DNA from: Pseudomonadota bacterium
GTDB lineage: Bacteria > Verrucomicrobiota > Verrucomicrobiia > Chthoniobacterales > UBA6821
DNA: 6,120 nt
Assembly: GCA_009928265.1 (NCBI GenBank)
Contig: RFPR01000125.1
Span: forward strand, 1 to 6,120
Direction: 5' to 3'
Under the pieces are notes generated by a model that was given only the letters and a program-made list of their open reading frames with translations, was not told where the DNA came from and did no database searches. Shown piece after piece: positions 1-5,837 of this stretch. Each line of letters starts with the position of its first letter. Within the stretch, counting starts at the first letter, position 1. Both the position numbers and the translations under genes were made by a program.

Positions 1-150
1 GATCTCACTCTTGGAAGCGGGCGCCCCGCCGTCATCATCGCCGCCTCGGAAAAGGAAGAACGCTACGACACCACCGAGAACCACGACACCGCCGATGATC
101 AGCGGAAGCGGTGCTTTTTTCTTTTCAGGTGATGTCTTCGTTACGGGCAT
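1..150 (-). CDS. N-terminal 50 residues of a single-pass inner-membrane protein (partial, runs off left edge)
   Basis: I do not recognise a family. Reading the minus strand from the ATG at 150-148 gives 50 open codons to the window edge. The protein starts with a short cytoplasmic-type tail containing a Lys triplet (residues 10-12), followed by one strongly hydrophobic segment at about residues 15-34 with glycine pairs (GG at 20-21 and 26-27). After that comes an Arg, then a Gly/Asp-rich stretch (residues 36-42) that looks like a flexible linker. The positive-inside rule predicts an N-in topology, with the rest of the protein in the periplasm. There is no signal-peptidase site, so it is probably an anchor. 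It lies 23 bases after exbD, which suggests the same operon and a role with the ExbB/ExbD channel. It could be a TonB-like transducer or an anchored TPR/scaffold protein, but the TonB Ser-xxx-His transmembrane motif is absent from the visible part. No clear Shine-Dalgarno precedes the start. Confidence 0.72.
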   Translation of the reverse strand, partial: MPVTKTSPEKKKAPLPLIIGGVVVLGGVVAFFLFRGGDDDGGAPASKSEI

Positions 151-173
151 TGTTAAAAGCGTTATGCGCCTGC

Positions 174-575
174 TTACTGGCGCTTCTGGGTGGCAAGACC
201 GACCTTCTCCATCCCAATGCGGCCAATCACATCAAGGACATCCATGACCCCCTGATACTGGGTGGCGCTGTCTCCGCGAACCACAACCGGAGTGTCGGCA
301 TTAGCAGACTTAGCCTCGGTGAGCTTCTGCTCAAGTTCGGGCAGGGTAACGGGAAGGGTGTTGAGGAAGACTGCTCCCTCACTATTCACCGTGACAGCCT
401 GCGTCTTGGGACCACCCATGCTCGGAGCGGAGCTACCCTTTGGAAGATTAACCTTCACGCCCTGGATGCCGGCTGTCGTCATGATGATGAAGATCAGCAA
501 GAGAACGAGATACAAGTCGACCATCGGCGTGACATTGATGTCAGCGATGGCTTCTCCTCCGGAATCGGCTTGCAT
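174..575 (-). CDS. exbD: ExbD/TolR family biopolymer transport protein
   Basis: This is the small proton-channel partner that works with an ExbB/TolQ/MotA-type protein in the inner membrane to turn proton-motive force into motion or force in the periplasm. It has 133 residues, close to the usual size of ExbD (about 140). A short cytoplasmic tail is followed by the family signature INVTPMVDLYLVLLLIF (residues 13-29), in which Asp20 matches the essential proton-carrying Asp of ExbD/TolR. One transmembrane helix spans about residues 18-36. The remaining ~95 residues form the periplasmic ExbD domain, including TPVVVRGD at 95-102, a common ExbD strand with the sense 'value R G D'. It starts 35 bases after the stop of the exbB-like gene and is followed after 23 bases by a membrane-anchored protein, which implies co-transcription. 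The ATG at 575 is the only plausible start before the signature. No Shine-Dalgarno is visible. The assignment to ExbD rather than TolR rests on neighbours and is less certain than the superfamily. Confidence 0.95.
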   Translation of the reverse strand: MQADSGGEAIADINVTPMVDLYLVLLLIFIIMTTAGIQGVKVNLPKGSSAPSMGGPKTQAVTVNSEGAVFLNTLPVTLPELEQKLTEAKSANADTPVVVRGDSATQYQGVMDVLDVIGRIGMEKVGLATQKRQ

Positions 576-610
576 GGTCGTGGACGGTTAGGTTGCTGAA
601 ATTGAAATGA

Positions 611-2440
611 TCAATGCGCTGAGCTCTCCGATTTCTCGGGATAGCACTCGGCCATCTTGGTCATAAACTCCTCAAGGAAGAGATGGAGGTCCGTCGTGAT
701 ATCCTTCACTTGAACACTCAGGTAGTTATAGCCGAAGAGAGCCGGGATCGCGACGACCAGACCGCAGACAGTTGCCAAGAGAGCGGCTGCAATACCTGGT
801 GCGATGGCATTGATGTCGACCTCACCGAGCATGGCAATCTCTCCGAAGGTAATCATAACTCCGATGATCGTGCCGAGAAGACCGACATAAGGACCACCCG
901 CAATACAGATGGTGAGCAGGACCATCGCGCTTTGGAGCTTGGCGTTTTCGCGTGTGATCTGGGCGCTCATACTGGCCTCGATGGCCTCGATCGAGCGGTG
1001 GGCAAGCCCCTTCCCATCCGAAACACGCAGGCGGATCTCTTGACAGCCGAGATGGTAGACTCGGTAAATCGGAGTGGAATGGATGAATCTTGCGTGCGCC
1101 GCCTCAGCCCTTCCACCGAGCGAGGCCACATGCTCGTCATCCTTGGTGTCCAAGGATAGTAGATCTCCCTTGAGGTGATGCCACTGGTTCATGAACTCCT
1201 TCGAGCCCTTGGCCATCGAGGAGATGTACTTGTTTTTAACAACCATCACGATCCAGCTGATGGCAGACATGATCCCTAGGATTCCGATGACCACCCAAGC
1301 GTCGAAGGTGACCGATTTGATCAGATATCCAAAGAGTCCGAGACTATCTAGGAAGCTGACCTTGGCGGCCTCTGGCTTTCCGGGAACAAGGAGCTTTGCA
1401 TTCTGCTGGCCCTGACCGAGGGCGGCTAGCTTGATGAAACCGGCGGAGCGGGCGGACTTGGAAATTTCCATTTCGTCGACTTCGCCCTTAAAGGAGGCCT
1501 TCCCCTCCTCCCCTCCGATGAAGGCGGGACTATTCAGGGCCGGAATGGCGACCGGCAGGTTGGCGACAGCATTGCCGTCGATATAAAGCGTCGTACGGGT
1601 GCCATCCGAAACCAAAGCAAGATGCTTCCAAGAACCTGCGGCGAGCGGCGCAGCAGGGGTCGAGCGCTGGGTGCCGGCGGCGTTCGTGATCTCGAAGAAA
1701 GGTGCACCGCTGTCGAGTCCGATTTTCAGACCGTTCGCACCATCCTTGCGGCTGTAGATGATCGCATTGGGATCGAGCGAGGTCGGTTTCACAAAGCTCA
1801 TCCAAGTGTAGGGAGCGGCCTCAAGAACGGCAGCATTCGGATTGGCTGGGATGCTGATGGGCTTCTTTCCATCGAGCTTGATGCCACCCCCGATCATGGA
1901 TCCCTCAACAGGGATGCCGGGCGTTTCTGCTCGGACACCGTTGCCAGAGGAATCCCCGGGGGGCGTGCCGTGTTCGTTGAAGTGATAGACAGAGATCGTG
2001 TCGGCATCGTAGGCCGTCTTGGGGAGGTCGGTTTTCTCTCCCTTGGCAGGCTTCTTCTTCTCGTTACGGCCGTAGTAGAGATAGATGTCGCGGGACTGGC
2101 CCGGCTTGATGTCGGGTATCTTGACCCAGACAAAACCCTCGTTCATGACCGGATCGAATTTTTCGATCTGCGAGGCAAGAAGCGTCTTGTCGTCGGAGTC
2201 GACGAATCGGAGATCCGTTCCATCCTCCTTGCACTGCGAGAAATCCAAGACCCCGTCGTGGAGTCGCACCAGAACGGTGGCCGTTCCAGCAGCATCAGGG
2301 AGGGGAATCCCGCCGTCAGTCGTATCGAAGGTGAATTTTTCGCGGGCAGCCCAGGCCTCATTCCACCAGGTACGTGCATGAAGCGAACCGGACGCCAAGA
2401 GCATCAGGGAGAGGAGTGAGAGCAGGGATCGTGATTTCAT
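611..2440 (-). CDS. DUF2341-LamG-ExbB fusion: MotA/TolQ/ExbB proton channel protein with large periplasmic lectin-like domain
   Basis: Numbered from the ATG at 2440 (609 residues). A signal peptide covers about 1-22 (two basic residues, then LLSLLSLMLLA, ending LHA). A DUF2341-type region lies at about 54-128 (YLYYG near its end). A concanavalin A-like/LamG_3 region follows at about 150-335, with the typical pieces DSSGNG, WKHLALVSDGT, LYIDGN and FKGEVDEMEIS. Helix 1 of the channel is at about 381-401, a ~100-residue cytoplasmic loop follows, and helices 2 and 3 are at about 504-535 and 547-575. These last two carry PYVGLLGTIIGVM and APGIAAALLATVCGLVVAIP, which are classic ExbB/TolQ motifs. 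Thr524 and Thr557 match the conserved channel threonines of ExbB. Normal ExbB is about 240 residues, so the extra ~370 N-terminal residues are the special part and should sit in the periplasm. The gene begins 19 bases after the tpsB-like gene and is followed by exbD. A GTG at 2470 would add ten residues and overlap tpsB by 11 bases. I prefer the ATG because it gives a standard signal peptide; neither start has a Shine-Dalgarno. Confidence 0.93.
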   Translation of the reverse strand: MKSRSLLSLLSLMLLASGSLHARTWWNEAWAAREKFTFDTTDGGIPLPDAAGTATVLVRLHDGVLDFSQCKEDGTDLRFVDSDDKTLLASQIEKFDPVMNEGFVWVKIPDIKPGQSRDIYLYYGRNEKKKPAKGEKTDLPKTAYDADTISVYHFNEHGTPPGDSSGNGVRAETPGIPVEGSMIGGGIKLDGKKPISIPANPNAAVLEAAPYTWMSFVKPTSLDPNAIIYSRKDGANGLKIGLDSGAPFFEITNAAGTQRSTPAAPLAAGSWKHLALVSDGTRTTLYIDGNAVANLPVAIPALNSPAFIGGEEGKASFKGEVDEMEISKSARSAGFIKLAALGQGQQNAKLLVPGKPEAAKVSFLDSLGLFGYLIKSVTFDAWVVIGILGIMSAISWIVMVVKNKYISSMAKGSKEFMNQWHHLKGDLLSLDTKDDEHVASLGGRAEAAHARFIHSTPIYRVYHLGCQEIRLRVSDGKGLAHRSIEAIEASMSAQITRENAKLQSAMVLLTICIAGGPYVGLLGTIIGVMITFGEIAMLGEVDINAIAPGIAAALLATVCGLVVAIPALFGYNYLSVQVKDITTDLHLFLEEFMTKMAECYPEKSESSAH

Positions 2441-2459
2441 GAGGAGATGTGCGTTTTTG

Positions 2460-4211
2460 CTAAAATTCACCGAAGAGGCGGAAGGTCACCAGCGGCGACC
2501 AAGCCACGACGGAATAGGGAATCTGACCTGCCGGTTGAGAGGTCATCGGAATGCCGACATCAACCGAACCATTGAGGTATTTGAACATCTTGAGCCTGCT
2601 TCCGAAGCCATAGCTCGCGAGGTTATAACTGGGAGCGTAGACAGGTGTTGTAGACCCGGAAGGGGCCACGTTGGTCACGGTGCCACCATCAAAAAAAGCA
2701 TAGACTCTCCAATCATTGATACCGGCATGGCCCGTCATGAGAAGGGGAGAACGCAGTTCTATCGTTCCGAAAATACCGCTGTCACCGATGACGGTGCTTT
2801 CAAGATAGCCCCTGCAGGTACCCAGACCTCCTCCCGAAAACTGTTCAGTAAAAATTAACGGCTCGGGAGAGACCTGCCCCTGGGCCTTCCCAAAAATTTG
2901 GAATCCCCCCGGAAGGTCATGGGTGTGGGAGAGATCTCCATCAAGGGATATGAATCCTCCGTCGGCGCCGAATTTGGCATCAGCGATCTGGCTTTCATTG
3001 CCGTAGGTATTGTTACCGACGGAGATAGCTGCTCCTCGGAAACCAAAGGAGAGACCCGCATCCAGAATGGTCACCGAGTTACTCGGAGCCCAGACACCGG
3101 TGTAGTTCAAGCGGACAGGCCAGTAATCGAGCGGCTGCTCGTTCACATTCGCACCGGCTGAAACCTGCGATAGTTGAGTGACCTGGTTGACATGCTTGAA
3201 ATCAATTCCCCAATTGAAGGACTGACTAAAATCCTTGGCTGCAGGCAATGAGCAAAGGAACCGGAAACCAGCCGTGTTACCGTTACCGAGGGACGATCCC
3301 CCGCCGCCTAGGGTGGAAATGCTGTTCTGCTGCGAGTACGAGACATTCAGCTTAAGCCAATCGACTTTCGGAATCGGAGCAGTGTAGAAAAGATTCCAGT
3401 TCTTGACGGCAGACGGCTGTTGAGGGGCGGTCTGGTAGGAGCCGCCAACCGAATGCCCTAGTTGCCAGAGATTGTCATAACTCGACGCCAGATTGAGGCG
3501 GAACTCCGGCGTTCCGAAACTGTAGCGATTGTTGAACTCAGCGCTTCCGTGCCATGGAAGCGTATCCTTCACTTTGAGATTCACGTCGACCGTACCGGGT
3601 TCAAAACCAGGTGTCAGGGTGGGGATCACCTGACGATCGCTCCACTGATTGAGCGCAAGGATTTCCTTGGAGACCTTGTTGAAATCGGGAACCGATCCGG
3701 GCTGCAGTGAGGGTACCTGCTTCTTGATGGAGTTGATCGTATAATACCGAGATCCCTCGACATTGAGGCGGCCGATTTTGCCCTCAGTGACTTGGAGGAA
3801 AACAATGCCCCTCTTGCCCGTCTGCTGTGGAATTTGGACGTTCACGGTTTGGAATCCTTTTTCCTGAAAAACCTTTTCCAACGCGGTCCGCGCCTGCTCC
3901 ACATCCTCAGGCGTCCGCTCGGGGCCCATGTAGGGATAGACAGCCTTCTCGACCTCTGATCGGCTTAACTGATGGTTGCCAAGCACACGGAATTCCCGAA
4001 TGTACAGCATCTGGGAACGATCTACCCCATTGGTTCCCATGCCGCCCGGGGACTCCGCCACCTTGGGAACCGGCGGAGGCACATCACCCAGAGTTTCCCA
4101 AGTGGCAGCGACAGAAGAGCCCATCCCCGCCAGCACTAAGCACAACAGCACCCTGACCGCCGGAAAGGGCAGAAAAATCCTGATCGGAAATCTGGTTTGG
4201 AAGTTGGTCAC
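2460..4211 (-). CDS. TpsB-type outer-membrane transporter (ShlB/FhaC/HecB family, POTRA plus 16-strand barrel)
   Basis: Members of this Omp85-superfamily family export large TpsA adhesins, cytolysins or enzymes through the outer membrane. The 583-residue product fits the usual 550-600. A signal peptide spans about 1-36 (basic residues 7, 11 and 20, then VLLCLVLAGMG, cleavage near VAA). A first POTRA domain lies at about 69-145 (LYIREFRVLGNHQLS; GKRGIVFLQVTEG) and a second at about 146-215 (GRLNVEGSRYYT through DVNLKVKDTLPW). The barrel runs from about 220 to the C-terminal Phe583, a normal outer-membrane ending. Two lock motifs of the family are visible: CRGY at 466-469, which is VRGY in most relatives, and FFDGG at 506-510, matching FxDxG. 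Start: GTG at 4211. An in-frame stop lies just upstream, so no longer start is possible; the ATG at 4218 is in another frame. A GGGG at 4221-4224 read on the minus strand is the only Shine-Dalgarno-like element, and it sits beside or inside a hairpin. Followed at 19 bases by the ExbB fusion. No TpsA partner is present in the window. Confidence 0.93.
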   Translation of the reverse strand: MTNFQTRFPIRIFLPFPAVRVLLCLVLAGMGSSVAATWETLGDVPPPVPKVAESPGGMGTNGVDRSQMLYIREFRVLGNHQLSRSEVEKAVYPYMGPERTPEDVEQARTALEKVFQEKGFQTVNVQIPQQTGKRGIVFLQVTEGKIGRLNVEGSRYYTINSIKKQVPSLQPGSVPDFNKVSKEILALNQWSDRQVIPTLTPGFEPGTVDVNLKVKDTLPWHGSAEFNNRYSFGTPEFRLNLASSYDNLWQLGHSVGGSYQTAPQQPSAVKNWNLFYTAPIPKVDWLKLNVSYSQQNSISTLGGGGSSLGNGNTAGFRFLCSLPAAKDFSQSFNWGIDFKHVNQVTQLSQVSAGANVNEQPLDYWPVRLNYTGVWAPSNSVTILDAGLSFGFRGAAISVGNNTYGNESQIADAKFGADGGFISLDGDLSHTHDLPGGFQIFGKAQGQVSPEPLIFTEQFSGGGLGTCRGYLESTVIGDSGIFGTIELRSPLLMTGHAGINDWRVYAFFDGGTVTNVAPSGSTTPVYAPSYNLASYGFGSRLKMFKYLNGSVDVGIPMTSQPAGQIPYSVVAWSPLVTFRLFGEF

Positions 4212-4323
4212 GGTTCATAGCCCCAGCGTGGAAACGCTGGGACAAATGGCACCAACAACTAACAGAGTAAACTTACCCTGTGGAACAGTAATTTGTGACG
4301 ATTCCGTGACAGAGGAGCCCGGC
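4212..4323. other. 112-base spacer between gspF and the TpsB-type gene
   Basis: This spacer separates the gspF stop from the GTG of the TpsB-type gene. It holds the leader hairpin at 4222-4241 and two direct GTGAC copies 11 bases apart (4295-4299 and 4306-4310). I see no convincing intrinsic terminator for gspF and no convincing -35/-10 pair, so read-through from gspF and a separate promoter are both possible. The spacer is clearly wider than the 19-35-base gaps further down the operon, which hints that gspF is a separate unit or that regulation acts here. Confidence 0.45.
4216..4241 (-). promoter_or_regulatory. Leader hairpin covering the putative ribosome-binding site of the TpsB-type gene
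   Basis: Bases 4222-4229 (cccagcgt) and 4234-4241 (acgctggg) are perfect inverted complements around a 4-base loop, an 8-bp GC-rich stem. Read as minus-strand RNA, the stem ends 10 bases before the GTG start at 4211. Its 3' arm contains the G-run that is the only Shine-Dalgarno-like sequence for this gene. Folding would therefore hide the ribosome-binding site. No T-tract follows on the minus strand, so it does not look like an intrinsic terminator for gspF. The pairing is seen directly; a role in translation control is inference. Confidence 0.5.
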
Positions 4324-5580
4324 TTAACGCACTTTCAGTGCATTCACACTGGTCAGGATTCCAGAAATCATCGAATAGGCCACGATTCCCACAAAAAGTG
4401 CCACGATCAGGATGACAGACGGCTGGATCAGGGAGGTCATGACCTGGATCCGGGTAGAGAGCTCCCGGTCATAGCGTTTCGCAGCGCGTTGCAGTGAACC
4501 GGACAGATCCCCTGTCTGCTCCCCCACCCCGAGAATATCAAGCAGGACAGGAGGGAAGAATCCCGTCCGACGCATTGCCCCGGAGAGAGAGGCCCCCTCA
4601 CTGAGCATTTGGGTGATCTTTTCAAGAAGCCCCCCCAGGTAGACGTTGGTCGTCGATCCCCTGAGAAGTCCCATGGAAGCCATCATGGAGACTCCGTTGG
4701 AGACAAGCGTCGAGAGATTCTGCGTCGTCTCGGCCAGGAAGCGCGCACGGAGCACGGGGCCGACCACAGGCAGACCGAGCTGTGCCTGATCCCACCATGA
4801 TCTTCCTCCCGGCGTCTGCAACGCCGCTTTGATGCCTGCAGCAATCAGAAAGACCCCGAGAAGCAAGGCCCACCAGTAGTGACCGCAAAAGAGACTGACA
4901 TCGATGAGGATCCGGGTCATGAGCGGCAATTTCTGACCCGACTTTCCGAGAAGTACAGAGAGTTGCGGCACAAGGAACGTCAGGAAGATGAACATCAGCA
5001 GGATCGCCGAGGAAAAAACAATCGAGGGATAGACCAAGGCCGAGGAAACTTTTTTGGCCAGTTCCCCGACCATCTCGAGGTGCTCGCATTGTCTCTTGAG
5101 GATCCGGGGCAACACACCGGCCGCCTCGCCTGCGGCGACCAGATTGCAGTAGAGCGGATCGAATGTCCCGCATCCCCGAAGGGCCGCAGAGAAGGAGACC
5201 CCCTCACGAACCTGCGAGCGGAGTCGGGCGGAGACCGGACCGATCGGGGACTTTTCCTGTCGCTCGGCAAGCACCCGCAGGGCCGCCTCCAACTGAAGGC
5301 CCGCTTCCAGAAGCTCCGAAAGCTCCTCGGTGAAAAAGAGAAGCTGCTGTCTGCTGAAACGGGGAAGGGGGCCGACGGAGGAACCCTCGGAGGGCGCTGA
5401 TTTGCCGTCGTCCTTACTTTTCCCCGTTGCCTTGGCCTGAACTCCGGACAAGACCAACGAGACAGGCTGTAACCCCTGCTCCCGGAGCCTGCGGTAGGCA
5501 TCGGCCTCCGAGAGCGCCTCGATCGATCCGCGCTGGTTTTTCCCAGCATGATCGTTGGCTTGGTAGGAAAAGGAAGGCAT
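4324..5580 (-). CDS. gspF: GspF/PilC-type inner-membrane platform protein of a type II secretion or type IV pilus-like system
   Basis: GspF/PilC sits in the inner membrane at the centre of type II secretion and type IV pilus machines, where it couples the cytoplasmic ATPase to pseudopilin assembly. The 418 residues match the usual ~400. An N-terminal region (FSYQANDHAGKNQRGSIEA, then YRRLREQGLQPVSL at 29-42) is typical. A Ser/Gly/Lys-rich linker at about 48-72 leads to the first T2SSF domain (about 78-205), with VAAGEAAGVLPRIL and KKVSSALVYPSIV followed by a transmembrane helix at about 184-206. A second helix lies at about 235-252. The second T2SSF repeat (about 280-402) has the matching GVGEQTGDLSGSL and a final helix at about 385-407. 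The two tandem repeats and three helices are complete and nothing looks broken. No GspE ATPase, GspG pseudopilin or other partner gene is in the window, so which machine it serves is unknown. The ATG at 5580 is chosen because it begins the normal family N-terminus; no Shine-Dalgarno is visible. The gspF versus pilC name is not settled by sequence. Confidence 0.95.
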   Translation of the reverse strand: MPSFSYQANDHAGKNQRGSIEALSEADAYRRLREQGLQPVSLVLSGVQAKATGKSKDDGKSAPSEGSSVGPLPRFSRQQLLFFTEELSELLEAGLQLEAALRVLAERQEKSPIGPVSARLRSQVREGVSFSAALRGCGTFDPLYCNLVAAGEAAGVLPRILKRQCEHLEMVGELAKKVSSALVYPSIVFSSAILLMFIFLTFLVPQLSVLLGKSGQKLPLMTRILIDVSLFCGHYWWALLLGVFLIAAGIKAALQTPGGRSWWDQAQLGLPVVGPVLRARFLAETTQNLSTLVSNGVSMMASMGLLRGSTTNVYLGGLLEKITQMLSEGASLSGAMRRTGFFPPVLLDILGVGEQTGDLSGSLQRAAKRYDRELSTRIQVMTSLIQPSVILIVALFVGIVAYSMISGILTSVNALKVR

Positions 5581-5590
5581 GCGTCAGGAC

Positions 5591-5619
5591 ATCGATCCCG
5601 AGTCCCCACGCCGTGTCAA
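5591..5619 (-). promoter_or_regulatory. Weak sigma70-like promoter candidate for gspF
   Basis: On the minus strand a perfect TTGACA (plus-strand positions 5614-5619) is followed after 17 bases by ATCGAT (5591-5596), 10 bases before the gspF ATG at 5580. The -35 box is ideal and the spacing is right, but the -10 box matches TATAAT poorly and the leader would be very short. It would have to be tested. Confidence 0.25.
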
Positions 5620-5622
5620 AAT

Positions 5623-5639
5623 GAAAGTGCGCGAAAGTG
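5623..5639 (-). repeat. Direct repeat of CACTTTC with 10-base period, next to the gspF -35 candidate
   Basis: Plus-strand GAAAGTG occurs at 5623-5629 and 5633-5639, read on the minus strand as CACTTTC-GCG-CACTTTC. The period is one helical turn, and the pair ends 3 bases upstream of the TTGACA box in the direction of gspF transcription. That geometry suits an activator site, but the repeat is short and could be chance. Confidence 0.35.
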
Positions 5640-5671
5640 AGTGCTGCATGCACAAACCCGTTGCCGCTACG

Positions 5672-5689
5672 CCTCAAGACGTCTAGAGG
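5672..5689. repeat. 18-bp near-perfect palindrome (possible operator or recombination site)
   Basis: The sequence cctcaagacgtctagagg pairs with its own reverse complement at 8 of 9 positions; the only mismatch is A5676 with A5685. The centre is the perfect 8-mer AGACGTCT. There is no loop, so it is more like a dimeric protein-binding site than an RNA hairpin. It lies about 90 bases upstream of the gspF start and about 150 bases past the recombinase stop. Confidence 0.45.
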
Positions 5690-5761
5690 ATGTAACCGTG
5701 AAACACAGCCTCCTAACCGCCCTGCTTTTGAGTGCCGCGAATCTGGTACGAAATGTATTGA

Positions 5762-5803
5762 GGTCCATCTCGCGATGGTAGGACCATCACGTCACTTGGA
5801 CCA
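5762..5803. repeat. Cluster of GGACC/GGTCC repeats just downstream of the recombinase gene
   Basis: GGACCA occurs at 5781-5786 and 5798-5803, 17 bases apart, and an inverted GGTCC lies at 5762-5766. The inverted pair 5762-5766/5781-5785 encloses a second small stem, CCATC (5765-5769) with GATGG (5774-5778) around TCGC. Ordered repeats beside an integrase can be its binding arms, but the units are short. They might also form a weak RNA structure at the 3' end of the recombinase transcript; no T-tract supports a terminator. Confidence 0.3.
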
Positions 5804-5837
5804 AATGGGCACCCCTTTTCAGATTCGTTAGAACTAC

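Larger units (their letters stand above)
5581..5837. other. 257-base intergenic region between recombinase end and gspF
   Basis: No open reading frame here resembles a protein family. I see no tRNA and no clear terminator with a T-tract. The region holds, from right to left, a cluster of GGACC/GGTCC repeats (5762-5803), an 18-bp near-palindrome (5672-5689), a small TGCATGCA palindrome (5645-5652), a direct GAAAGTG repeat (5623-5639) and a TTGACA on the minus strand (5614-5619). It is the likely 5' control region of gspF and lies just after the end of the recombinase gene. Confidence 0.6.

Noticed and set aside
111..599. 162-codon open frame on the plus strand
   Set aside because: Antisense to exbD, whose signature motif is unmistakable; the product has no domain features.
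1622..2419. 265-codon open frame on the plus strand
   Set aside because: It lies wholly antisense to the well-supported ExbB fusion gene, has an arginine- and glycine-rich composition typical of shadow frames in GC-rich DNA, and shows no recognisable motif.
4222..4241. The hairpin as an intrinsic terminator of gspF
   Set aside because: No run of T follows the stem on the minus strand; the next bases lead straight into the TpsB start.
4294..4311. TGTGAC-N6-GTGACA resembling a CRP-type operator
   Set aside because: The right half is a direct rather than inverted match to the consensus half-site (GTGACA, not TCACA), so the dyad is poor.
4622..5609. Two overlapping minus-strand frames of 183 and 204 codons
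   Set aside because: They overlap gspF in other frames and give Ser/Arg/Pro-rich or Cys-rich products without family signatures.
5581..5837. tRNA gene or CRISPR array in the intergenic gap
   Set aside because: No cloverleaf arms or T-loop consensus can be found, and the repeats are too short and too few for an array.
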